64,000 nucleotides of DNA from positions 3,844,001 to 3,908,000 of the forward strand of contig CP136490.1 in NCBI GenBank assembly GCA_032768795.1. Direction: 5' to 3'. Numbering within the stretch: the stretch's first letter is position 1; each line of letters opens with the position of its first letter. The stretch comes from Tremella fuciformis (Eukaryota > Basidiomycota > Tremellomycetes > Tremellales > Tremellaceae). Positions 47,288 through 58,658 of the stretch are shown here, piece after piece. A program made the translations under genes and the position numbers. The notes under the pieces are model-generated. The model did not search any database. It saw nothing but the letters and a program-made list of their open reading frames with translations, and was not told where the DNA came from.

Positions 47288-50200
47288 CTACAGGTCGACG
47301 AGCTGGGAAGAGGCACCGCTCTTCTTGCCCATCGGCTCAGCCTTCAGCAAGTCGGCCGCGACCTTCTTCTGCTCGCCTTTCAGACCCTCATCATCGTCAC
47401 CATGAGCCTTTAGGAAGGCCTCAACCTGGCTGTCAGCAATTTTGGCTGGGATGAGACAATGACGCACCTCGTCCATCACGCCCGTATCGTCTTCGCCGCC
47501 CTCGTCTTCTCCATCTGAATCGCCAATGGCGTCGATGGCAAAGTTCGGCCGGTGCATGACGGCCTCCTGGGCTGCCTTGACCATCTCGCTCTCTTCCCTG
47601 TATCGCGCTTCCACGTCTGCCAAGGTCTTCCCTTCGGGTGTTCGGACCTCGGTTGACGCCGAAGATTTCCCGCTTTGGATAGAAGTTTGCGAGACTGTCG
47701 ATTGGGACCGACTTCGCTGCTGTCCAGGCGTGAGAAGAGACTCGCGCGGGCCCAGCTCGTTCGATTGTTGCGGTACGGAGGACTTGGAGATTGCGGGTTT
47801 CCGCCACTCCGCATGCTTCCCAATAGCTGCTCCGAAGCCATCGGCAAGACGATTGAGACGGTTCTTGTTCCTGCGCTGTCAGCACGATTAGCAGCCAAAT
47901 ACATTGATAGACCGACTCGTTCGTCACCACGAGGCTCATGAAACCGCCCAATAGCCCTTCCGGCTTCTGATGAGCTTGATGGTAGTCCTCCTCGCCAGCT
48001 GATTCAAGCTGGAACGACGCGGGCAGATCCCGGCCAAAGAAGTTTTCAAGTAGCTCGTCGGCGAGAACGACCATACGGAAAGTGGCAAGATCTATAAGGA
48101 TTAGCCACTTTCACACGCATGCACTAGGCCTTGCGCACTGAGATAGGGCAGATTATGGGGACCGGCGGAAGAATTTGACCTCTCTCGAGACTGTGAAGCA
48201 GTCACAGCCTCTCCGTTGATCGGAGCAGACTCTGCTGGTGATGGAAGACTGCTTTCGGGCGCAGTGGCGTCTCCAAATTCGTACGCGTTGAGGATGAATT
48301 TTGATACGGCGGCAAGGTAGATATCGCCAGGCTCGTTCCGGAAGATGAACTGCACGCTTAGCTCCCCAAATCTGAAGGACCAAGGATCTGTGTGCTCACG
48401 AGCAAAGATTCAGATAATTGGATGACCTCATCCTTGGTCAAATATCCGTCCTTGTTCTTGTCATGCTAATCATTGGTCAGTCCCGAATCCCGACGGCTCG
48501 CGCACTGGAGCCTCACCAGGTTGAAGAACCACTCTATTGATTCCATGAGACCAGCAGTCATAACGCGATCCAGGCCAATGACAACATCCTGCAAGGACAA
48601 TGTACCTTGCTGTTGCGAGTCCCAGCTAAAGAACAAGCTGGCATTGTCAGATCAACCACAATATCAGACTGAGATCGTGCTGACCGGTCAATGAGATCAT
48701 GATCCGCTACTCTCCGATCCGTCCGTTGTATGAAAGCATTTGTGGTGACCGTCTCCTCCCGTGCCCAGGTCGCAATCTGGCTCAAGAAGACTTTGAACGT
48801 TCGCAGATCTATCCGCGTCTCAACTCGGCCCTGAGCGTCGACCTGGATACGGGGTTGATCGAACTGGTCACCCGGCAGAGCGGCTCGAGGGGTCGCATTG
48901 CCGCTGCTCGAGTGAGAGCTGGGTCCAGCCTCCGGAGAGCAGACGGCCGCAAAGTAGTGGTCGTAAATCACGCCAATCGCTTCCTTGTCGAAGCGACCTA
49001 TGTTCTTCAAATTCCTCACTGCAGCGCGTTTGGAGAATTTCTCGATCTCATCCGAAATGATGGCTCGTAATCGACGTCGCTCGTTCTGGATAGTCTCTTC
49101 GGTTATTACGTTGAACTCCCTGAACGCGACGACAAGTAATTCTTGAAAGTTTGTGATAGCTCTGACACGAGGATCTGGATGATTAGGATGGGCTGAATCG
49201 CCGATCGTTGAGAAGTAGGTTCGCATCAGGTTGATGAACATTCCGTCGTCGGTGACCTCGAGAAGAGCTTCTCCGTTGATTTTAAGAACAGCTGCTGATC
49301 AGATTGAAGCCCAGCCGAAAGCTCTCGCTCACCAAGCCCGATCTGGAAAAGCACCTTCACGCCCATAGCCAGGACACAGTCGACGATGCGGAAGGCGAAG
49401 ATCAGAGGCATGGAGTTGATGTAGAGGCTGAGGAACCAACTGATGGGTTAGAGGGGCACAGCATTCGTGTTAAAGATGTCTGACGGTAATGATGCGACGG
49501 AGAGCTGAACGTCGACTGAAGTGAAGTGATCTTTGATCATAGGCAAGCAGCGCCCGACCAGAGCCTCAAACACCCGTTGATCCAGCAGAGTGCCTTCCAT
49601 AGATGGACTTCTGTCACCACCTGAGCAGTGATGCTGGGTAGCTCTCACCTGTAATAGCCTGGCAGGATTCGGTCACAGAGAACCTCGAGCAGCCAGAAAG
49701 CCTGTTCCTCGGACATGTAAATGAGTAAGCTAGCCGGGATCAGTCTCTTGTTGTTCAAGCATAGCAGATCCTACCCAGCGACAACCTGGTTCATCAGCTT
49801 GGTTTTCGAATTGCAAGCTATGCTGACGATGTTCAACGCTTGGCAGTAACCGAGCTCTGGATTGCGGAAGCTGTAAGCCACCAAAACCCTCCTCAGCTTG
49901 GCCAGACCCTCGTCGGTCTGGTATGCCTTGTACTCGGGAAGAGATCGATTGAGGTCTTTCTCAATCTCATCAGTCGACTGCGATGACTTCCCAGCATTCG
50001 TTGAAAGCAGCAAAGAATATGTTTGAGGGTTTGCGAAGCGGAGGTCTGCTCGTCAGCTAAATAGCCAACCCAGGACCGCTAGCTCACAAACGGATCCAGA
50101 CAATACCTCCCACAGCTCGCCCCGCAAGCGAGAGGGCAAGCCAACCTGCAGCAGGCGCTGGAAGGGGGGATACCGTAAGACTGTTGGGTGAGCAGCGGCA

Positions 50201-51196
50201 ACCATGAGACCCCGTCATGCCCACGAGTGAGGTTACGTCCATGCACTGTACAGTCAGCCATCGAGACGCCACGGAAAGGAAGGAAGCAGCTGACCCATGT
50301 AGTATTCCCGCCAGAGCTTCATCTTGCTCCGCTCTCTCATCTTCCTGGCATCGCCCGGAAAGCCAAATGTCTCGCCGAGGCCTCTCTGGTAATTCCCTTT
50401 CCCATCACCTCCCGGCCCTCTGAGATCGCCCTCTCCTTCACCTCCCGCGGGCTTCTCGCCCAGTTCGGTACCGAGCAGCAGATGATCTGTCGCGGGTTGG
50501 TGGGGTGTGAGCGACGATGCGGGCGATTGCAGCAGGAACTCGGAATACATGGACGGCAGAAAGCCTTTGAGCTGTTTCATCGAAGCGAGCTGAGCTTTCA
50601 ATGCGTCACGTAAAAGGATGGAAAAGTGTTCAGCAGTTGGGAGGAGCGAGGTGAGCTGTAGGATCTGCCTGATAAGCCATTGAAACCTTGATCTGGGTTT
50701 AACTGACGATGCGCATGCCGTGCCATGTCGCGAGCGACAGGGCGAAGACACCGGCGCGGGAGTTGAGCCTGGACCGCAGTCAGCTTCGGCTTTGGTGATG
50801 CTCAAGGCTGGCACGTACCGTTCGACTCGGCGGATAGTATACAGCGGGAGTGTACAGCGGCAAGATCTCCGATCGAGTGATATGAAGCACAAGAACGGTG
50901 GGAGCAGGTTGAGTCGTCCGGCCTGCAGGATGTCAGTGCCGCTCCGTGAGCCCACAGATGGCAGCCCGACTCACATAGACCTCCTCTTTCCCCTCGACGC
51001 TCAGAACGGCGTTGATCTCCATGCCTTGCAATCCCTGTGAGCTGCCGGGTCCTAGATTGACATTGCGCAGCTTGACCACTGAAGGCGGGTCGCTGGGAGC
51101 CGGGAGCTGCTCGAGGGAAGGGACATTGAACAAGTCTCGGGCGAGCTCGTCTTTGCTCTTCTCCCTGTAGGAGCGAAGGTGCATAGGGAGGGACAT
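47288..51196 (-). CDS. GRAM-TBC-EF-hand Rab GTPase-activating protein (Gyp2/Mdr1, TBC1D8/9 type)
   Basis: This accelerates GTP hydrolysis by Rab GTPases in membrane traffic. The start at 51196 gives [24 protein letters not shown]-like segments follow ([23 protein letters not shown], near 50800-50930). Then comes the TBC domain: [18 protein letters not shown], the arginine-finger motif [16 protein letters not shown] and the glutamine finger GYCQALNIV, both intact. [39 protein letters not shown] and [19 protein letters not shown] complete the domain. An EF-hand with a canonical loop ([12 protein letters not shown]) and a nearby partner helix follow near 48440-48560, as in Gyp2/TBC1D8/9. The C-terminus is acidic ([15 protein letters not shown]) and ends [12 protein letters not shown]. 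Roughly twelve introns are present. Confidence 0.92.
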
Positions 51197-51440
51197 GGCG
51201 TTTAAGGGCGATGCTGATCGGCCTCGAAGGCCTCAGTGTGAGATGATCCAGATGTCTATTGTGATCCAACGGGTCATGTATGGAACGGGGTGTGATACCA
51301 GGGAGAAACGCGCCCCGAGCTGTGAACTGAACGTCACGGTCCAGCCAACTGCCGGTCCAGCCAGAAGGCTAAGATTTGCTTCCGTCTCATGTGGCACCGG
51401 AGCGTAACATGATGTGCGTATGATACAGAGTGTAGCTGCC

Positions 51441-53158
51441 CTAGCCAAAATTCACCACAGCCTTGCTCTCCAGGCTCTGAGGTGCCTCGCCCGCACTCAG
51501 CAGGTGCTCAATGCCGACAGCTGCGGCCAATTCCCGGACCAGCTCCTTCACCATAGAGGAGTCGATAAAAGGGACGTTCTGAAAAGTCAGACTGGTCAAG
51601 CGGAAGCCAACCACTTACTCCGAGTCGAGCCAAGAGGGGCCCGCGAGGCCCTGCACCCACCCGGCAGATCAGGTTGTCGATCTGCTGAGTTGTAAAAGCT
51701 GTCGGATCTGTGTAACCGGGCGGCGGCGGTATGGGCCAATCGTCTGGCTCATCGAATTCGTCCATAGGCTCATCTTCGGGCGCGCTATCGGCCTTTGGAC
51801 GACCTGTATCCTGAATCACAGTGGTCCAATCTGCCTCTTTCGGTATATCGTCGAAGGGGATGTACCCTCTTGGATGACTCGACAGAAAACGGTGCAGCGC
51901 ATCGGAGAGAGGGTGAAAGACGTGTGTTCCCTACTGATTAGCTGGAGCGAAGTGGAAGCAGGGGAGGACCTGCTGGGTCCAAAAGATAAGACGGGCTATA
52001 TTCCGATTTGTATCGCATCTTCTGACAGTCGGCGATCCAGTAGCCTGTCTGCTCAGCCCATTCGTAGCGGCGACAAAGCCCAACTGACCCATGTACACCC
52101 ACTGCATACCTTCGGCGCCTGCCTCGGCCATCTCTAGGGCCAGCGCAACTTCTCGAAGGGCGGAGAGCTTGCCGAGGCTGGCCCATGCCCAGTCGGGATC
52201 CCAGATGAAGTATACAGACGACACACAAGCGGGCAAGATATCGATGACGGAGATGCCAATCAGATGACCATTCACGCGGTACACTGGCGACAATCAGAAT
52301 GAGTCATCGAGGATAAGCTGGGGCTCACACAGATGATATGAGCCATAGGTTTTTGGTAGGCGATTAATCGGATGCCGATAGTCTATTGGCCTAGCCTGAC
52401 CGTGAGCCTTGACACAGCAAGAGTTGACCACTGACCTGCAAAGGGCTTTTGCACAGAAACCTCTCGAATCCTTTCATTGAAACATCGCCAGGTTTGTCTT
52501 TGTGCACGGCTACTTGATATCGTTTATAGAGGGCAAATGTCTCCTGCGTGGCGGTTGCAGGAGCTAGCTCGACCTATCATCAGCCAAGATAGGAATGCAT
52601 TGGTGGAGACGCCACGTACCTCATATCTGTGTTTCGCTTGACCACTCGTAGGTTCACCATGGCTCTCATGTTGCAGCAGATTGGTGAGCCAGCTTGACTC
52701 CGTGGCCTTGCCCTTGCCCTTGCTTTCCTTCGCCTCACCCTCGCCAGGCCGATGCCCGGTAGCGATAAACTTGTTCCAGCGATTCATAACCTGCCTGTGC
52801 TTCTTGCTGGGCCGGAACGCCTTCGCGTCGAGACGTATCGTGTATTGAGGACAGCAAGTATTGGCCATGTCAGGATGGTATGTATACGTCCCAGACCGAC
52901 GCCAGCCTCGATCGATCAACCCCTGATAGAACTGACGGTCAGCTCGGGAGCAAATTCCAGCATCTCACGGACAACGACCGACATCTGAGAGACGACCACT
53001 GCGTGATCAGCGACTATAGCACGTTCGGTAGAAAGCGACGGACTGCCGTACTTCTTGGATGAGGCTTGGGCTGACCGACTTCCCGACGGACTGCAATAGC
53101 CGCACGTCCCACTCGAGTACGCATTGGGCGAGAGCAAGGTCAGCGAAGATGCTGCCAT
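51441..53158 (-). CDS. ATE1: Arginyl-tRNA--protein transferase Ate1
   Basis: Ate1 adds arginine to N-terminal Asp, Glu or oxidised Cys and feeds proteins into the Arg/N-degron pathway. The start at 53158 gives MAASSLTLLSPNAYSSGTCG with the N-terminal CGYC cysteine pair. Splicing gives the diagnostic LIDRGWRRSGTYTYHPDM, then CCPQYTIRLDAKAF and KKHRQVMNRWNKF, and KGFERFLCKSPL. The C-terminal GNAT-like half has VYRVNGHLIGISVIDILP, VSSVYFIWDPDWAWASLGKL and the MQWVYMGYWIADCQKMRYKS block over a splice. A Pro-rich acidic insertion (DEFDEPDDWPIPPPPGYTDP) precedes the end. The cysteines of the N-terminal cluster (CGYC and CC) are present, which supports an active and redox/haem-sensitive enzyme. Confidence 0.93.
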
Positions 53159-53296
53159 GCTATTTGCTTGAACGATAGAGAGGTAAGGACTAGCCGCAAG
53201 ACAAGGGGGCTGCTCATCTCCTAGTCTCAAAGGAGCCCCACAGAACGGGTGGCGGCAAGCGTCGTGGCCACACCGAGGCAGATACAGCAGTATGCA

Positions 53297-54498
53297 TCAT
53301 GAATTGCTCCAGCTCTCTGCTCCCTCGACCATTGCCATCAGTCGAGTCCACAGTCCTTCTCGATTTACTGGGTTCCGTGCCCAACTGCCAGGCTCTAGGG
53401 GCTTCAGTTGAGGCCCATAGAAGTGTCCAGGGTATTCCTTCGCTGCTTCCTCCGAGAGGGCCAGCTGCGCATCAGACGGTATCAAATCAGCGGGTGAGGA
53501 CCTACGCTCAATGGCTTGACGACAAACTGGTCGGGGGTCGGTGCGAAGTACACTGCCAACCGTACTATGTAGTTGAAGGGGAAAGGGAAGGGGTCGAAGC
53601 TGAATGTCTCGCTGCGGACCACGCCTATAGCGTCAGCTTGGATCTTCATACCTCTCTGAACAGACCTGGTGCGAAGTGCAGGAAGCGATATTCCGGATAC
53701 CGCTTGATCATCTCCTAGCGCATCAGCCACATTTGGGAGGCCGCGGACCGCTGCAGGGGGCTCACCAAGTAGAACGCGTCAATGACTACACTCTCGACCT
53801 TGGACTGTGCCATGAATAAGGCTCTCCGCCCTAGATCCCTCTGCTTGAGCGAAAGATCGTCCACCGTTAGATCTGGCATGTCTTGTCCGGGATTGCACAC
53901 CGTCAGGACAACAGCGCCCGGCCGCAGAAACCCAGACTTGATGAGACTGTAGGCAAAGTAGAAGCGCGATATGCACTGTACGGCGAACGCAGTGTCCTCA
54001 CTACTATTCAGCCGTAGGGCTACCTGACTTGGGGACAGGCCCACCCGTCTGTGTTGAGCTGTACCGTGCCGTTTGGGATGCCCTTCTGGGTCATAATCTG
54101 GAGTGTGAGCGGAGGGCATACCATTCACAGACCCGACAGACGAGATAGTCCACATGTCCGCCCGAGGCAGTCTTGATCTTCTCCATCACCTCTCGCATGG
54201 ATTTGAGGTTCCCGCCGATCAACATCTGTCTGACGAAGAAGAAGAAGGCGTCTGCTTACGCAAAGTTTCCCTTGACGAAGATTCCTTCTACGCCGTCTCC
54301 TCCCAGGTTATTGACGCTCTCAGCGACTGCATTACCCCTCGTTGCGTCCCGTCCGACCACTATGACTGTGGCGCATCCTTTTGAGGCCAGGAGACGAGCG
54401 CATGCGGCGCCCATACCGGTCGTGCCACCCGTGATCACCGCTACCTTGTCTTGTCCGTATAGGGACACACGATCGAGCTCGGATTTGAGGTCGAGCAT
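53297..54498 (-). CDS. Short-chain dehydrogenase/reductase-like protein, catalytic Tyr not evident
   Basis: This has the Rossmann fold of the SDR family. The start at 54498 gives MLDLKSELDRVSLYGQDKVA, and the nucleotide loop TGGTTGMGAACARLLASKG with VVGRDATRGNA downstream. Later exons give MLIGGNLKSMREVMEKIKTA, HVDYLVCS, CISRFYFAYSLIKSGFLRPG and AVVLTVCNPGQ. The region that should hold YxxxK reads ALFMAQSKVESVVIDAFYLE: the Lys is present but the residue four before it is Met. The C-terminus resembles fungal SDRs in secondary-metabolite or steroid-like groups (YPGHFYGPQLKPLEPGSWAR). Seven or so introns are present. The substrate is unknown, and it may be a pseudoenzyme or use another residue. 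Confidence 0.8.
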
Positions 54499-54871
54499 GG
54501 TGAGAGACGCAAATCAATCAGTCAGTGGAGAAGATAGATACATCTTGTACACCGTGTTGTGTAGTGGACGAAATGAAAAGGATGCTCCGTCTATTGATGT
54601 AGTGCAGCCGGGTAGACGCGTCAGTCGATGCCGAATGGAATGCCGGTCGGCAGGTCAGCTGATCGCTCCGTCTATCTCCTCCTCGCATCGCATCTCCTCT
54701 GCAGCGCCACAAGGATGGACACTTGCAGTGTCGTCGCCGCAACTACACCAGCATGAAAGAAGTGTGGAAAGTATTGTCGATGACGGCATTCGCCACGAGT
54801 CGCGAGATTCCGGTTAGTAACCACCGCGGCCGGTCATGGCTCGCAAGCGATCATCCTCCTACATCCGCACC
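54499..54871. promoter_or_regulatory. Divergent promoter between two SDR-like genes
   Basis: A 373-bp head-to-head region separates the two SDR-like starts (337 bp if the second gene starts at its upstream in-frame ATG at 54836). It could co-regulate the pair. I identified no specific site. Confidence 0.45.
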
Positions 54872-55840
54872 ATGTCTCGCAAGATCGCAGTCATCTTTGG
54901 CGCTGGGCCCGGCGTCGGCGCATCAGTGGCCGCCGCACTGGCTCCAACCCACTCGTTACTGCTCCTCTCCCGCTCATTGCCGGGGTCCCTGCCTAAGCTC
55001 GGCCTCAGCGTTGGAGAGGACAAAGTCATCGCTTGTTCATCGGACGGCAGTCAGCAGTCGATGGAAGATGCCGTGCAGCAGATGAAGAGCAAGTGGCCGG
55101 AGGGAGTGGTGGATGTGGGAGTGTACAACATGGGAGGAGGCTTCAATCCCCAAAGGTGTGTTTGCGTTGTGCATTGACCTTCTAATCCGGGAGAGCGTCT
55201 ACGGGTGCCGGCTGACCTGAAGCTTCCTCAAGTACAAGGTCGACGACCTGCAGCAAGGTCTGAATGGCGGAGTGTATGTGATGAAGCTCGCTCTCCGGTC
55301 TGGCCTGCGCTGACATTGAGAATCTACGGGTTCGCCTTTGCTCAGGTTCTGATACCCCTGCTGCTGAAAGAGGGCGGCACACTCATCTTCTCCGGCGCCA
55401 CCATGTCTCTGCGAGGGGGCGCCAAGTTCTCTGCACAGTCGCCAGGCATGTTCGCCAGACGCGCCCTCTCTCAGTCGCTTGCAAGGGAGTTCGGACCGCA
55501 GGGGGTCCACGTAGCGCATGTCATCCTCGACGGCCTCGTGGATACCCCAAGGAACAAGGACGCTATGGGCCACGAAGGCGAAGCTGACTCAGTGGGTCTA
55601 TCGAGTCCTTTGAGTCCATTCGCTGACCACTTTTAGCGCTTGAAGCCAGATGATATCGCCAAGGTGGGTTCGGCGAGGACTTCATGGTACTTTGACTAAC
55701 CACTCGTAGCAATATCTCGCCATTATCAATCAACCTCGGTCCACCTGGACGCAGGAGCTTGACTTGCGGTGAGTACACTCTGGAGTTGTGAATATCATTC
55801 GCTGATACTGATATGCAGGCCATTCTCTGAGACGTTCTGA
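54872..55840 (+). CDS. Atypical short-chain dehydrogenase-like protein (GAGPG loop)
   Basis: This is an SDR-fold protein of the GAGPGxG subgroup: MSRKIAVIFGAGPGVGASVA at the start, then SLLLLSRSL. Splicing adds VGVYNMGGGFN, FLKYKVDDLQQGL, a short GFAFAQVLIPLLLKEGGTLI segment and FSGATMSLRGGAKF. The catalytic helix reads PGMFARRALSQSLAREFGPQ, followed by GVHVAHVILDGLVDTP. The usual YxxxK is replaced by MFARR, so both Tyr and Lys are absent at their expected places. The C-terminus (DIAKQYLAIINQPRSTWTQE to RPFSETF) matches this subgroup. An in-frame upstream ATG at 54836 would add 12 residues. The substrate is unknown. It is divergent from the other SDR-like gene. Confidence 0.82.
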
Positions 55841-56129
55841 GGCCAGAGGAGTGTAGTTGTATGAACACCTTGTCATGCATCCCATGTCCCATGAAATGCG
55901 TCTGATGGTGCCTGAAGTGCGGATCTGGATAAGCGAGCAGGGACGGCCGAACAGGGAACAGGGGTGGGATGACGTCGGCTACGCCGGTCAACTGTCCACG
56001 ACCGGACCACGATCCTGTCCAGTCCGAAGATGCCGCTCAGAAAGCGGACTTCTCACACACCTATATAGACCTGTGTCTTCGTGACAGACTCTGCGACCAC
56101 CTTTCACCTCATAGTCTCAACAAGCAAGC

Positions 56130-58430
56130 ATGTCGCAGATCGAATTCGCCGCGTACGTGGTAGAGCGACTGAAGCAGTGCGGGGTCAAGCAGGTCTTTGG
56201 CGTCCCTGGTGATTTCAACCTCGAGCTGTGAGTCGCAGAGGTCAAGCACAACACGTGCCGCGCAGCTTATGGAAAGGCTCGACTTCATTGAGAAAGATCC
56301 GGATCTGCACTGGGTCGGCAACGCCAATGAGCTGGTGTGCAAACAGTTTTCCTCCAGTAGTGAGGAACTGATGACAGAATGCCGCGTACGCCGCGGATGG
56401 GTATGCCAGAATCAAGGGCACCTTGGCCGTCATCATCACGTAGGCATGCGGCTGGCTGTCCATGTCAAAGCTGATTAGCAGCACCTTTGGCGTGGGAGAG
56501 CTCAGTGCCTTGTGTGAGTCATCTTGCCAGCTGGACTAGGAGGAAGCTGATGTCTAGGCGGTATCGCAGGTACGCTTGCCGAACGAGTCCCCGTGCTGCA
56601 CATTGTCGGATCGCCTTCTTCCAAGATGCAGAGCGGCCATTCTCTCCTGCATCACACCCTGAACTTGGACAGCTCCTTCGAGACGTTCTCCCAGATGTCT
56701 GCCCCTCTGTCTACCTCACAAGCTCTCTTGAGCCACACACCGCCTTCTTCGCCTACGAGCTGGACGGACGCTTTCGACAAGGTTGTTCGAGACGTGCTGG
56801 AGCAGTGCCGACCGGGGTATGTAGAGATCCCGACCGATGCCGTGCACCGACTCGTTTCCGCCGAAGGTCTCAAGACTCCTCCGGTGAGCGTGAGAGCATG
56901 AACACTCGACACGCAGGCTTACCCTCAGCCTCATCCCCATTCTGCTCCTCCCATCGAGAGCATCGCATCTTCTCTCCCGGTACAGCCTGGAAAAGCCGGG
57001 GGTTCGAACACGCTGTCCGCTCTGGCATACGAGAAGAAGCCCACAGCGTCGTCGGACGACGTGACCGAGCACGTCGTTGGCGAGATTACCAAGCTCTTTG
57101 CCGCCTCGAAGGAGCCCATCGTGCTGGTGGATGCTTGTTGTGGCCGCTTTGGCATGGCCGGCGAGGTTCGCAAATTGGTGGAGGGATGTGGCGTGCGATT
57201 CTTCTCCACGCCGATGGGCAAATCTCTCTTGGACGAGCACCACCCCCTTTACGGCGGCTGCTATGCCGGTGCCAACTCCCTGGATCCAGTCAGGCAGGAG
57301 GTTGAAAGCGCAGACTTTGCGCTATATGTAGGAGCCTTGAAGAGCGACTTCAAGTAGGCGCTATCACTTCCGAGAACCGTTGTCACGCAGAGCTTACCCG
57401 CAGCTCTGGCTCGTTCTCTGTCAACATCGATCCCAAGGTCATCATCGAGCTCCACTCCTTCACAACGACGATCGGCGTGAGCGGATCTGGCTAGGACTGC
57501 GTTCCTAATACTGATCATCAAGTACGCTTCCTACCCTACCACCGATATCAGGCATATCCTCCCTCTGCTCGTCCCTTCGTTCGCCGGCGTTGTTTCCTCC
57601 CGACCCAAAGAGGACAAGAAAGAAACGATTGAGGAGAAGCAGTCTTCGGGAGTCGTTGAACAGCTTCTACACGGACCAGAAGGCTCGGAGATCAAGCACG
57701 ACTGGTTCTGGCCTCGCATGGGTAGCTGGTTCCAAGACCGAGGTTGGCCTTCTCTTCCCCGGATTTGACTGATCTCACGGATCAGACATCATCATCACGG
57801 AGACCGGTACCTCGTCTTTCGGCCTCACGAATGTCCCGCTTCCCTCTCACTCGACTTATGTGGCTCAGATCTTGTGGGGAGCCATCGGATGGTCCGTCGG
57901 GGCAGCACTTGGATGCGTGCTTGCCGCAAAGGAGGACAAGAAAGAGAGGAGGACGGTTCTATTCGTTGGAGATGGCAGTCTGCAGCTCGTATGTGGTGCA
58001 GTATCGTCCAGATCTATGCTGACTTCAGACTCTTCAAGAGATTGGAACCATGCTCCGCCGCGGCACTTGCCCTTATCTCTTCGTGTTGAACAATGACGGA
58101 TACGAAATCGAGCGGCAGATTCACGGTTGGACTGCCGAGTACAACGATATTCAGCTGTACGACCACCAGCTTCTGCTCCCTTTCTTGGCTGGAAAGAAGT
58201 GCAAGGTGAGCTACACAGTGATTATAGACGAGATCATGGCTGATCTTTGGACCCCGTACGAAAGCATTGCGGTCTACACTCCCGAAGAGCTGGACGCGTT
58301 GCTCAAAGATAAGAACTTTGCCAAGCCCGACAAGCTTCGCTTGATCGAAGTGTACATGCCGCGCGGCGATGCTCCCAAGGGCCTCGTCAAGCAGGCAAAG
58401 CTGACGGCTGAAGCAAATGCCAAAGCCTGA
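56130..58430 (+). CDS. PDC1: Pyruvate decarboxylase (thiamine-diphosphate dependent)
   Basis: This decarboxylates pyruvate to acetaldehyde in fermentation or the PDH bypass. The start at 56130 gives MSQIEFAAYVVERLKQCGVK and GVPGDFNLEL (catalytic Asp). Splicing gives LDFIEKDPDLHWVGNANELN with AAYAADGYARIKG (the ThDP-activating Glu) and TFGVGELSALCGIAG. The HH pair is in GHSLLHHTL. The middle domain contains PIVLVDACCGRFGM and MGKSLLDEHHPLYGG. The ThDP-binding motif is GDGSLQ with NNDGYEIERQIHG, including the second catalytic Glu. The chain then continues to AEYNDIQLYDHQLLLPFLAG and ends EANAKA. Compared with yeast PDC, the link between the first two domains carries an extra Pro/Ser-rich stretch (PAPPIESIASSLPVQPGKAG). 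A related indolepyruvate decarboxylase is the alternative. Several introns are present. Confidence 0.93.
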
Positions 58431-58658
58431 AGCTGCCAGCAAGACCTTTGTGTAAAATAGATATGCTCCATTAGATATCGCCCTCCCTGGAGGAGCTGAA
58501 AAGAAATGCCACACTGCCACTTTGACTGCCAAATTGCCGGTAGTCGCCGTCAGCTGGGTCTGTGTTTCGGTTGTCCACTTGGCTCATCTGTATCATCTTT
58601 CCTCTAGGTCTCGCTCAGCCGAAAAGGTGCTCGGGGGCATCAGCAAGCAGCGAAGGCA

